Shown piece by piece: positions 15,590 to 23,918 of a stretch of 55,171 nucleotides of DNA. Position 1 is the stretch's first letter, and each line of letters starts with the position of its first letter. This DNA comes from Parabacteroides sp. FAFU027. GTDB taxonomy: Bacteria; Bacteroidota; Bacteroidia; Bacteroidales; UBA7332. The notes below the pieces were generated by a model. It made no database searches. It had not been told where the DNA came from and saw only the letters and a program-made list of their open reading frames with translations. The stretch covers positions 1 through 55,171 of the forward strand of contig NZ_JAKZKV010000017.1 of the NCBI RefSeq assembly GCF_022808675.1. The letters are read 5' to 3'. The position numbers and the translations under genes were made by a program.

Positions 15590-18514
15590 TTATTCCAGTA
15601 AAGCAGAGAGTTCTTCTGCTTTTAGTTGGCTAAGCGGATTATCCGTCCTCTGAATCAGGGCGGATAATTCGCTTTTCTTTTCCTGAAGTTGCTGGATTTT
15701 TTCTTCGATCGTTTGTCGGGTGATGAAACGATAAACAAAAACTTTTTTATCCTGTCCGATGCGGTGCGCCCGGTTGAGTGCCTGTGCTTCAGCGGCCGGA
15801 TTCCACCATGGATCAAGGATGAAAATGTAATCCGCAGCTGTCAGATTGAGTCCGATGCCTCCTGCCTTTAAAGAAATAAGAAAAACTGATTTATCTGTAT
15901 TTTCCTGGAAACGGGCAACAGCCTCAATGCGCTCTTTCTGCTTCAGGCTACCGGTTAGCTTCTCGTAGCCTATTCCCTTTTGTTTCAGATGTTGCTCCAC
16001 CAGATGCAGATGTCGTACATAGGAAGAGAAAATCAGCACCTTATGACCCTGTTCCACAATGTCAGAGAGGTATTCAAAGATAATGTTGCTTTTTCCTGAA
16101 TCATCTTTGTAATCGGGGTGGGAGAGAGCCGGGTGATTGGCCATCAGCCTTAGAGTGTGAAGTGCTTTCAGTATTATGATTGACGAACGTTTCACGCCAA
16201 CTCTGGAGATATTGTCCATCACCCAGTTTCTGATTCTCGATTTTTCTGTTTCGTACAGAGAACGTTGAGACTGACTCATATCGCAGAAGATGGTTTGCTG
16301 GGTCAGTTCCGGAAGATCAGGTGCAACCATTTCTTTCGTTCTTCTGAGCAGAAAAGGTTGGATAAGTTTTTGTAAACGCTCCTGTTTGCCGGTCTGGTCG
16401 CCCTTTTCGATGGGAGCTGCAAATTCCCGTTTGAAGTAGGTGTAATTGCCCAACAATCCCGGATTGATGAAATTGAATTGTGCCCATAAGTCTGCCAGCC
16501 TGTTTTCGATGGGAGTGCCGGAAATAGAAACCCTGAAATCCCCCTTCAGTTTCATAACAGCCTGATAGGTTTTTGAAGTAGGATTCTTGATGTTTTGGCT
16601 TTCATCCAGAATAAGGCATCGAAATTCCGTTTTGGCTAATTTATCGGCATAATTGCGCATAGTTCCGTACGAAATAATAGCGATATCGGTAAAAAGTGGA
16701 ACACCGTGATTTCGCCATGCTGTTTCGTTGGTCAGGTTTCTTACTTGAAGAGTTGGTGCGAATTTTCTGATTTCCCTTTCCCAGTTGAAGAGAAGGGAGA
16801 GTGGCATAACTATCAGAATGGGTTTCACAATAACGGGAGGTGGAGCAAATATATCCAGTTGAGCATTCTGTTGGAAGTTGGATGCCGGATATTCTTCCTC
16901 CCGCAATTTAGCTATAAGAGTAATGGTCTGAAGAGTTTTTCCAAGTCCCATGTCATCCGCCAGAATGCCACCGAACCCGTTTTGCTGAAGTTGGTACATC
17001 CATTGGAAGCCAGTTTCCTGATAAGGGCGCAATTGGGCTTTTAAGGCTAAAGGGAGTGAAACGAGCTTATTTTCTGTAAACAGCAGAGCTGAATCGTATT
17101 GTTTAATGCCGCTAATTTGTTCTAACAGGTTGAAATGAAATTTGGGGAGTTCGAAGTTTCCCTCCTGATTTACTTTTCCCAGTTCCACCAGATCGCGGAA
17201 TCGGGCAAACCACTCTTCCGGGATTATTGCTATGCGTTTGTCTGGAAGTATGAATTCACGGTTTCCCTCTTTGAGGTTATTCCTGAGTTTGGAAAAGGGA
17301 ATTAAAAACTCGCCAAATCTGACTTTGATATTTACGTCAAACCAATCCGTCTTTTCTCCGGTTTCGATGATTAAATCAATGTCATTGGTGAAATACTCAT
17401 CCTTCAGAATCTGCTCGTCAAGGTCAAAACCAATTGTGTGAATATATTCTTTGTTGAAATTCAACCAGTTGATGGTGTGGTAGGTTTCTTTCAATGCGTC
17501 TACATCTTCTAGCTCCAGAGAGAACAATCCGTTTTTAAGTTGAATGAATTCATCCGATTCCAATCTGGCCTTCCATTGGGATTCTACATCGTTATTGCGG
17601 ATGATTTTGAAGGCTTTAAATTCATTGTTTTGAGTTTCCGTTTTGACAAATACGGGCTGGTTGTCTGTTGATTTGAGTAACAAACCATTATAGCTGAATT
17701 GTAATTCAAACGCTAGTCGGAAGTCGAGTGTGTGGGTTAATACCAGTAAGGGATGAGGCTCAGGTTGTTGGTATTCAATGGTAAAGCCTTCAGATGTGGT
17801 TTCAAACCGTCTGATGGCTTCTGCTATATAGCCTTTGAAATATGTTTCCTCTAAATGCTTTGGAATACAGATATGAGGATTTTTCAAAAAGGGTTTGAGT
17901 TTGCTTGCCTCGATACCGTTGATGTGGTATAACTCACGGTTAATCTGGAGCCAACAGGGAAACTGACAAAGAATCGTTGCTTTGGAATGGAGGATATCCA
18001 ATAGCCCCTTTGCGGACTTGATTTGAAGTGTATATTGAAAACCATTTTCATTTCTGTTAAAGTGAAAATGGGGGGTGTACTCCATGTCGGATATATGAAT
18101 GCGACATGCTGTGGAAACCGTTTGGTCAAAAGAATCTTTTATGAAAAGAGGAGTCGCAGTTTGTTTTATTATAGCCAGAACCTTCGTCTGGTATTTTTCG
18201 ATGTATGGACGGATCGTCTTGTCAGAAGTATCTTCGTCAATGTGCTCGATAAACTCCTTAAACTTTTGCTTTTTGTCTTTGTTGAACAGCCTGAATAGTG
18301 CATGTTCGCTATATTTATCAGAATAGGTAATTAGTCTGCTGATTTCCGGCGATACAAGTTCCGGATAGTTATTGGCACATTCTGGAGTCAGCGGCTCCAG
18401 TAACTGCATAGCAATCGGACTCAGAACCTGAGCGACATACGGATATACGAGCGCTCCCAAGGTTTTGTGCTCATGCAGCAGGGTGATGACTAACTTTTCC
18501 GACATAATGGACAA
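15590..18514 (-). CDS. SNF2-family DEAD/DEAH-like helicase (ATP-dependent DNA translocase)
   Basis: A 974-residue protein. The N-terminal about 490 residues are family-specific. The SNF2 ATPase core follows: LRPYQETGFQWMYQL, Walker A ILADDMGLGKTLQTI, motif II LILDESQNIKNP (DESQ rather than DEAH, as in many bacterial SNF2 proteins), motif III VSISGTPIENRLADLW, then helicase-C with KVLIFSSYVRHLHL, LTGSLKQKERI, ISLKAGGIGLNLTAADYI and LNRAHRIGQDKKVFVYR. Bacterial members (HepA/RapA-like) remodel protein-DNA or polymerase complexes. There is no restriction or defence gene nearby, so a housekeeping role is likely. A start at the second Met (18505) is possible. It lies 59 bases behind rnc on the same strand. 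Confidence 0.93.
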   Translation of the reverse strand: MSIMSEKLVITLLHEHKTLGALVYPYVAQVLSPIAMQLLEPLTPECANNYPELVSPEISRLITYSDKYSEHALFRLFNKDKKQKFKEFIEHIDEDTSDKTIRPYIEKYQTKVLAIIKQTATPLFIKDSFDQTVSTACRIHISDMEYTPHFHFNRNENGFQYTLQIKSAKGLLDILHSKATILCQFPCWLQINRELYHINGIEASKLKPFLKNPHICIPKHLEETYFKGYIAEAIRRFETTSEGFTIEYQQPEPHPLLVLTHTLDFRLAFELQFSYNGLLLKSTDNQPVFVKTETQNNEFKAFKIIRNNDVESQWKARLESDEFIQLKNGLFSLELEDVDALKETYHTINWLNFNKEYIHTIGFDLDEQILKDEYFTNDIDLIIETGEKTDWFDVNIKVRFGEFLIPFSKLRNNLKEGNREFILPDKRIAIIPEEWFARFRDLVELGKVNQEGNFELPKFHFNLLEQISGIKQYDSALLFTENKLVSLPLALKAQLRPYQETGFQWMYQLQQNGFGGILADDMGLGKTLQTITLIAKLREEEYPASNFQQNAQLDIFAPPPVIVKPILIVMPLSLLFNWEREIRKFAPTLQVRNLTNETAWRNHGVPLFTDIAIISYGTMRNYADKLAKTEFRCLILDESQNIKNPTSKTYQAVMKLKGDFRVSISGTPIENRLADLWAQFNFINPGLLGNYTYFKREFAAPIEKGDQTGKQERLQKLIQPFLLRRTKEMVAPDLPELTQQTIFCDMSQSQRSLYETEKSRIRNWVMDNISRVGVKRSSIIILKALHTLRLMANHPALSHPDYKDDSGKSNIIFEYLSDIVEQGHKVLIFSSYVRHLHLVEQHLKQKGIGYEKLTGSLKQKERIEAVARFQENTDKSVFLISLKAGGIGLNLTAADYIFILDPWWNPAAEAQALNRAHRIGQDKKVFVYRFITRQTIEEKIQQLQEKKSELSALIQRTDNPLSQLKAEELSALLE

Positions 18515-18573
18515 TATCGGACAAAATTAACCGAAAAACAAATACAAAGCGGGGAATATATGAAAAAGGATGT

Positions 18574-19485
18574 TTATTCAGCTTTAGGTTCTTTCTTCGG
18601 TTCTTCCGGTGTAGATGTTTCCGGCTCTGGCTGATTTTCTGTAACGATTACCGGGGGAACCGGATTTTCCTCGTCATTGTAAATGTCCGGATCATTCAAA
18701 TCTTCGTCACCTTCAGCCGGATTCACTCCTTTGAAAATCAGCTCGCTAAAGTCCTTGTCGGTCTGGATCTTTTTCATAGCCATTTTGGCGGCATTCTGTT
18801 GCGATTCTTTTTTTGAATAGCCGATTCCTACGCCGGCGGAGATTCCGGAGATAAGAGTTTGAGTCTGGAATACGGGATTGTTGTCGTTATCGGTAAACGA
18901 TTCAATAAGGCTGAATTCGATCGGAATTTTGTATTTCTGGCTCCATTCAATCAGTTTTGATTTGAAGTTGACCTCTTTGCGGGCGATGTGTGTCAGATCG
19001 ATGTATGGCTCGAGCATTTTCTTCTCTACGAACTGGCGGCATTTTTCATAGCCCTGGTCAACGTAGATAGCGCCGATAAGTGCTTCCAAAGCATTGCCGT
19101 AAATACAGCTGTTGTGAGATTTGGTGCGGGATGAGATAACGATAAATTTATCCAGTCCAAGCTCAAGGGCGATCCGGTTTAGCGATTCGCGCTGAACGAT
19201 TTTGGAACGCGTGTTGGTGAGGAAGCCCTCTTTTTTTCCTTCAAATTTGTGGTAAACAATATCTGCAACAATAGCATCAAGAATGGCATCACCCAGGAAT
19301 TCAAGGCGTTCATTATTGACCCATCTGCCTTTTTCGTTTTTTAGAGAGGAGGATTTATGTAAAAAGGCCTGTTCGTAAACCTCGATGTCATTGGGGTAGA
19401 ATCCGAGGATTTTGGAGTAAAGTAAATACGGCTCTTTCTTCTTATTCGAAAAGAGCCGTATTTTTCTGTATAAATTCTTAAGCAC
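18574..19485 (-). CDS. rnc: Ribonuclease III with an acidic, proline-rich C-terminal tail
   Basis: A 303-residue endoribonuclease for double-stranded RNA. The catalytic domain carries the signature NERLEFLGDAILDAIVAD (58-75), with the second metal-binding Asp/Glu pair in GNALEALIGAIYVDQGY. A dsRNA-binding domain spans about 172-245. Beyond residue 250 there is a tail of about 52 residues rich in Glu, Pro and Asp, not needed for the fold and absent from E. coli RNase III. It follows fabF with 2 bases between, in the acpP-fabF-rnc order conserved in this phylum. Confidence 0.96.
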   Translation of the reverse strand: MLKNLYRKIRLFSNKKKEPYLLYSKILGFYPNDIEVYEQAFLHKSSSLKNEKGRWVNNERLEFLGDAILDAIVADIVYHKFEGKKEGFLTNTRSKIVQRESLNRIALELGLDKFIVISSRTKSHNSCIYGNALEALIGAIYVDQGYEKCRQFVEKKMLEPYIDLTHIARKEVNFKSKLIEWSQKYKIPIEFSLIESFTDNDNNPVFQTQTLISGISAGVGIGYSKKESQQNAAKMAMKKIQTDKDFSELIFKGVNPAEGDEDLNDPDIYNDEENPVPPVIVTENQPEPETSTPEEPKKEPKAE

Positions 19486-19487
19486 GA

Positions 19488-20750
19488 TTACTTAACAAAT
19501 TTCTTAACGATGATACTTGCGTTGTGTCCACCGAAACCAAATGTGTTAGAAAGAGCAGCTCTTACTTCGCGTTTCTGAGCCTGGTTGAAGGTGTAATTGA
19601 GCTTGTAGTCAATATTTTCATCTTCATCTCCTTCAGTAAAGTTGATGGTTGGAGGTACAATGTCATTTACAACTGACAGTATAGATGCAATCGCTTCGAT
19701 AGCTCCGGCAGCACCAAGAAGGTGACCAGTCATCGATTTGGTTGAGCTGATGTTCAGTTTGTAAGCATGTTCGCCGAATACATCTTTGATTGCTTTCGAT
19801 TCAGAGATATCCCCAACCGGAGTTGAAGTACCGTGAACGTTGATGTAATCAATGTCTTCAGGATTCATGCCGGCATCTTTCAATGCTCTAGCCATTACCA
19901 GTTTCGCACCCAACCCTTCAGGGTGAGTCGCTGTCAGGTGATAAGCGTCAGCAGACATACCGCCACCAACTACCTCACACAAAATATTTGCTCCGCGTGC
20001 TAAGGCGTGATCAAGATCTTCCAAAATCAGACAAGCAGCACCTTCACCCATTACGAATCCATCACGGCTTTTGCTAAACGGACGGGAAGCTTTTGTCGGT
20101 TCGTCGTTACGGGTCGACAAAGCAGTCAAAGAGTTGAAACCGCCCACACCGCCAGGTGTAATAGAAGCCTCAGCTCCTCCGGCTACAATCATATTTGCTT
20201 TTCCCAGTCTGATATAGTTGAATGCGTCGATCAGTGCGTTGGTTGAAGAAGCACATGCTGATACAGTTCCAAAGTTCGGACCGCGGAAACCGTACATCAT
20301 AGAGATGTGACCGGCAGCGATGTCAGCAATCATCTTCGGGATGAAGAATGGATTGAATTTCGGGCCGTTTTCTTCGTTTTTGTAGTATGAACCGATCTCT
20401 TGTTCGAATGTACCGATACCACCGATACCGGCAGCAAAGATAACACCTACTTCATCGCAATCGGTTTTTTCGAGGTCAACACCACAGTTTTCGATAGCTT
20501 CTTTGGCGGCAGCTACGGCAAACTGAGCGTAACGGTCGAATTTACGCAACTCTTTACGGTCGAAATATTTGCTTGCGTCGAAGTTTTTTACTTCGCAGGC
20601 AAACTGAGTTTTGAACTTGGAAGCATCGAAAAGAGTAATAGGCCCGGCACCACTTACTCCATTCAGCATAGCGCTCCAGGTGTCCTGTACGTTATTGCCG
20701 AGTGGTGAAATTGCTCCCAGACCCGTTACTACAACTCTTTTTAATTCCAT
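19488..20750 (-). CDS. fabF: Beta-ketoacyl-ACP synthase II
   Basis: A 420-residue thiolase-fold condensing enzyme of fatty acid synthesis. The nucleophile C166 lies in TVSACASSTNAL; the catalytic histidines lie in NVHGTSTPVGD and KSMTGHLLGAAG, and the C-terminal glycine-rich loop is NTFGFGGHNASI. It elongates acyl-ACP with malonyl-ACP. It is the second gene of the acpP-fabF-rnc operon, 21 bases after acpP. Confidence 0.97.
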   Translation of the reverse strand: MELKRVVVTGLGAISPLGNNVQDTWSAMLNGVSGAGPITLFDASKFKTQFACEVKNFDASKYFDRKELRKFDRYAQFAVAAAKEAIENCGVDLEKTDCDEVGVIFAAGIGGIGTFEQEIGSYYKNEENGPKFNPFFIPKMIADIAAGHISMMYGFRGPNFGTVSACASSTNALIDAFNYIRLGKANMIVAGGAEASITPGGVGGFNSLTALSTRNDEPTKASRPFSKSRDGFVMGEGAACLILEDLDHALARGANILCEVVGGGMSADAYHLTATHPEGLGAKLVMARALKDAGMNPEDIDYINVHGTSTPVGDISESKAIKDVFGEHAYKLNISSTKSMTGHLLGAAGAIEAIASILSVVNDIVPPTINFTEGDEDENIDYKLNYTFNQAQKREVRAALSNTFGFGGHNASIIVKKFVK

Positions 20751-20771
20751 AAATTACTAAAGTAAAGACAA

Positions 20772-21008
20772 TTACTTAGTAGCTGCTTCGATGTGAGCGA
20801 TAGCGTCGCCTACAGTAGCAATTTTCTCAGCTTGATCGTCTGGAATAGAGATACCGAATTCTTTTTCGAATTCCATGATCAACTCTACAGTGTCAAGTGA
20901 ATCAGCTCCAAGATCGTTAGTGAAGCTTGCCTCTGGAGTTACTTCTGATTCTTCTACTCCCAATTTGTCAACGATAATCGCTTTTACTTTAGATGCAATT
21001 TCAGACAT
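20772..21008 (-). CDS. acpP: Acyl carrier protein
   Basis: A 78-residue acidic four-helix protein. The phosphopantetheine attachment site is S37 in [15 protein letters not shown]. It carries growing acyl chains for FabF and the other Fab enzymes. It is the first gene of the operon, with a -7-like element 51 bases upstream. Confidence 0.97.
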   Translation of the reverse strand: MSEIASKVKAIIVDKLGVEESEVTPEASFTNDLGADSLDTVELIMEFEKEFGISIPDDQAEKIATVGDAIAHIEAATK

Positions 21009-21058
21009 GACTTAAGTTTTTAGTGAATTAGTAAATATAGTTTCTTAATTTTGCAGCG

Positions 21059-21066
21059 CAAAGTAA
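21059..21066 (-). promoter_or_regulatory. -7-like element TTACTTTG of acpP-fabF-rnc
   Basis: Reads TTACTTTG on the minus strand, one mismatch from TAnnTTTG, about 50 bases before acpP. The same variant occurs at 36513-36520. Confidence 0.4.
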
Positions 21067-21266
21067 GGTATTTTTCTCCAAACTACACAATAAAACGACT
21101 AATTATTGCCATTTTGTGCGCATTTGTGCGTGTGTTGTGCAATTTGGAGCGCTGTTTCCGTGTTATTTATTACAATAATACAGAGTTTTTATAGCCTGAA
21201 ATCAGCAATAAAAACCGACCTTTGCGCTGTTTTCGGGTGCAAATATACAACAAATAGATAGATTAG

Positions 21267-21839
21267 ATGAAAAAACTTGCCATTTTAGCGTCAGGTTCCG
21301 GTTCAAATGCCGAGAATATTGCCAATTATTTTAAAGGAAAAGGCATTGCGGAGATTACATTGATCCTTTCAAACAACCCCAATGCATACGTGTTGGAGCG
21401 AGCCAAAAAGCTGGGGATTCCCTCTTTTGTATTTACCAAAAAAGAGATGAATGAAACTGAGGCTTTATTGGATGCTATCAAAAAAAGCGGTGCGGAGTGG
21501 ATTATTCTGGCCGGATTCCTGCTCAAAGTACCTCAGAATCTGCTGGAAGCTTTTGATGGTAAAATTGTCAATATCCACCCGGCGCTATTGCCTAAGTTTG
21601 GTGGCAAAGGAATGTATGGCGAACGTGTGCATCAGGCCGTTATAGAATCCGGAGAAACGGAGTCAGGAATTACCATTCATTATGTGAATGAGCACTACGA
21701 TGAGGGAGCTATCATTTTTCAGGCAAAATGCCCGGTGCTGAAAGAGGATACCGCGGATGATGTAGCCACAAAAGTTCATGCTCTTGAATACGAGTATTTC
21801 CCCAAAGTGATTGAAGAGCTGCTTTTAAATGATAAGTGA
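21267..21839 (+). CDS. purN: Phosphoribosylglycinamide formyltransferase (GAR transformylase)
   Basis: A 190-residue purine-synthesis enzyme that transfers formyl from 10-formyl-THF to GAR. It has the N-terminal ILASGSGSNAENI phosphate-binding loop and the catalytic Asn-His-Asp set in NIHPALLPKFGGKGMYG (N, H) and HYDEGAII (D). The length fits. Its last codons approach the GldB-like gene closely, so the two are likely cotranscribed. A GACCTTTG -7-like sequence lies in the spacer upstream. Confidence 0.96.
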   Translation: MKKLAILASGSGSNAENIANYFKGKGIAEITLILSNNPNAYVLERAKKLGIPSFVFTKKEMNETEALLDAIKKSGAEWIILAGFLLKVPQNLLEAFDGKIVNIHPALLPKFGGKGMYGERVHQAVIESGETESGITIHYVNEHYDEGAIIFQAKCPVLKEDTADDVATKVHALEYEYFPKVIEELLLNDK

Positions 21840-21852
21840 TTGTTTCGGGCAA

Positions 21853-22833
21853 ATGAAAAAAGTATTTTGGAGTCTTTGCCTTATTTTGACGGTCGCTCTT
21901 GTTTCCTGTAAGAAAGAGGTGAAACCGGAGCAACTGAAGATTGAACGTTTTGATACCGAACTTTACCAGATTCTGATAAATCCGGGTTCGTCATCGGCAG
22001 AGGAGAAGTTTTTAAAGAAATATCACGATTTTCTCCCCTTGTACTTAAGTGGGATCCTTCACGCACCGCAGGCCGGACGGATGCAAACGATGGAGGCTTT
22101 GCATAGCTTTTTCAGTGACTCAACGCTGATGAAAATCTATGCTGATGAGCAATATCGCTATAAAGATCTCAGCGCACTGGAGAAAAGGTTGGGGGAAGCA
22201 GTTGGCAGATACAAAGAGCTTTTCCCAAAAAGCCCGCTTCCGAAGTTTCGGATGCACCTGTCCGGATTGAGCCAGTCGGTAATTACGGTCGGCGATTATG
22301 TCTCTATTGCGGGAGATAAGTACCTGGGTAAGGATTATCCGTTGTACAAAGGATATTACTACGATTATCAATTGTCTGATATGCAATCTGACCGGATTGT
22401 AGTAGATGCACTGAAGGCCTATTTGTTTGGTAAATTTCCGTTGACCAAACAACAAAATCTGCTGGACCTGATGGTTTATCAGGGGAAAATCCACTATTTA
22501 CTGAGCTTGTTGCTACCGGATGCAAAGCCGGAACAGTTATTCGGATACAACAAAAAACAATGGAATTGGCTGACAAAGTCAGAGAAAGAAGTCTGGCTGT
22601 ATATGGCAGACAATCAGCATCTCTATTCGACTGACCCTGTGCTGGAAGCAAAATATACCGGAGAAGCTCCTTTTACACCCTTTTTCGGACAAGCGTCACC
22701 GGCAAAGGTAGGCGTGTGGATGGGGTATCGCATTGTGGAGTCCTACATGAAAAAGCAGGATATCCCCGTTTCTGAATTGTTTCAGCAAACAGATGGAAAA
22801 ACGATTCTTCAGGAGTCGGGGTATCAGCCCTGA
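21853..22833 (+). CDS. GldB-like lipoprotein
   Basis: A 326-residue predicted lipoprotein. I chose the ATG at 21853 because it yields a proper lipoprotein signal (KKVFWSLCLILTVALVSCK, Cys at 18); an upstream ATG at 21829 would add eight polar residues and overlap purN. Family marks are the IERFDTELYQI start, YVSIAGDKYLGKDYPLYKG in the middle and KVGVWMGYRIVESYMKK near the end. GldB is required for gliding in Flavobacteria, but homologues occur in non-gliding Bacteroidales, where the role is unknown. An intrinsic terminator follows at 22855. Confidence 0.82.
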   Translation: MKKVFWSLCLILTVALVSCKKEVKPEQLKIERFDTELYQILINPGSSSAEEKFLKKYHDFLPLYLSGILHAPQAGRMQTMEALHSFFSDSTLMKIYADEQYRYKDLSALEKRLGEAVGRYKELFPKSPLPKFRMHLSGLSQSVITVGDYVSIAGDKYLGKDYPLYKGYYYDYQLSDMQSDRIVVDALKAYLFGKFPLTKQQNLLDLMVYQGKIHYLLSLLLPDAKPEQLFGYNKKQWNWLTKSEKEVWLYMADNQHLYSTDPVLEAKYTGEAPFTPFFGQASPAKVGVWMGYRIVESYMKKQDIPVSELFQQTDGKTILQESGYQP

Positions 22834-22854
22834 TCAATTATCATAGGAACGAAG

Positions 22855-22892
22855 AACCGCAAAAACTTCACGGAGTTTCTGCGGTTTTTTGT
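22855..22892. terminator. Terminator between the convergent GldB-like and fructosamine kinase-like genes
   Basis: AACCGCAAAAACT (22855-22867) pairs with AGTTTCTGCGGTT (22874-22886), one mismatch, followed by TTTTT. Confidence 0.8.
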
Positions 22893-22896
22893 TTTA

Positions 22897-23763
22897 TCAA
22901 AACGCTTCGAGGATATCCTCGATCTGAGGCAAATAAGACGAGCCAAACAGATTGAGGTGTACCAGTAACGGATAAAGATTGTAGTAATCCATACGCTCTT
23001 CCCATCCCGGTTGCAACGGGAATATTTCATTGTAAGCATGGTAAAACTCCGTGCTGAAATGACCGAATAACCGGGTCATGGCAATATCAGTTTCTCTGAG
23101 TCCGAAATATACCGCCGGGTCGATCAGGCAGGGATTTCCCGAAGCATCCGGTATCTGGTTTCCAATCCAGAGGTCGCCGTGTAACAACGCCGGTGCTTCA
23201 AGTGGAAATATCTCTCCGACCTTACTCATGAAACTATTAAATTGTTGCTCCAGTTTTTTACTGATCAGATGATGGTCATGCGCCCGTTTGATCATTGGGG
23301 CAATTCTTTCCTGAACAAAAAAGTCGGTCCAGCTCCAGTGTTGTGTGTTTTGTTGCACCAATGACCCGATATAGTTCGATTCTTCCAGGCCAAAGACAGA
23401 TGCTGTTGTATTGTGGATGGTTGCCAGTCCACGGCCCATATCCCGCCAGTAATGAGGCGACCGGTTGCCAGGATGCAGGAATTCCATGAGCAGGAATGTG
23501 GTATCATCCACTACTTCAAACGCAATTACCTGCGGAATATGTAACCCGTCGGCATCCCTCAGAAGTTGCAGTCCCCGGGCCTCTTTGCGAAACATATCCG
23601 GAAATTTTACAGAGGAGTTTATCTTGATGAAAAAGTTGTCGTGTCCTACTGAAATACGAAAAGCCCGGTTGATATCTCCTCCGGGGACAGGGATAACGGA
23701 TGTTATTTTTCCGTTCAGTATAGATTCAATCCTGTCTGTCAGTTGTTGATTGAAGGTTTTCAT
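22897..23763 (-). CDS. Fructosamine kinase family protein
   Basis: A 288-residue protein of the fructosamine-3-kinase/ketosamine kinase family, with a kinase-like fold. Marks are VPGGDINRAFRI (nucleotide loop), FFIKINSSVKFPDMFRKEARGL (ATP Lys and Glu), the catalytic loop ALLHGDLWIGNQ and the metal-binding PCLIDPAVYFGLRETDIAM. Family members phosphorylate sugar adducts on amines, removing glycation damage. The gene stands alone after pckG; its leader is the second copy of the element found before the PspC gene. Confidence 0.92.
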   Translation of the reverse strand: MKTFNQQLTDRIESILNGKITSVIPVPGGDINRAFRISVGHDNFFIKINSSVKFPDMFRKEARGLQLLRDADGLHIPQVIAFEVVDDTTFLLMEFLHPGNRSPHYWRDMGRGLATIHNTTASVFGLEESNYIGSLVQQNTQHWSWTDFFVQERIAPMIKRAHDHHLISKKLEQQFNSFMSKVGEIFPLEAPALLHGDLWIGNQIPDASGNPCLIDPAVYFGLRETDIAMTRLFGHFSTEFYHAYNEIFPLQPGWEERMDYYNLYPLLVHLNLFGSSYLPQIEDILEAF

Positions 23764-23853
23764 ACGTCATTATTTATTTTTGTTTTGGCTACGTATGGAA
23801 CTCGCATATAATGTCATCCACTTTGATGAGCATTAGTTTATGCTTGTTTCATA
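23761..23853. repeat. Leader repeat, copy 2 (first copy at 14073-14181)
   Basis: Homologous to 14073-14181 starting at the initiation codon itself. Shared blocks are GTCATTA, TTATTTTTGTTTTGG, TATAATGTCAT and TTTATGCT(C/T)GTTT; the GATAGCTATC palindrome block is missing. It separates pckG from the fructosamine kinase-like gene. Confidence 0.8.
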
Positions 23854-23918
23854 CGGTGATATGTTTTAACAAATCTGACAGGCTTTTAAAACCGGTCAGG
23901 TTTGGCTTAAATGGCAGG

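Noticed and set aside
15590-18514. SNF2 helicase as part of a defence system
   Set aside because: No nuclease, methylase, TIR or other defence partner is adjacent; neighbours are housekeeping genes.
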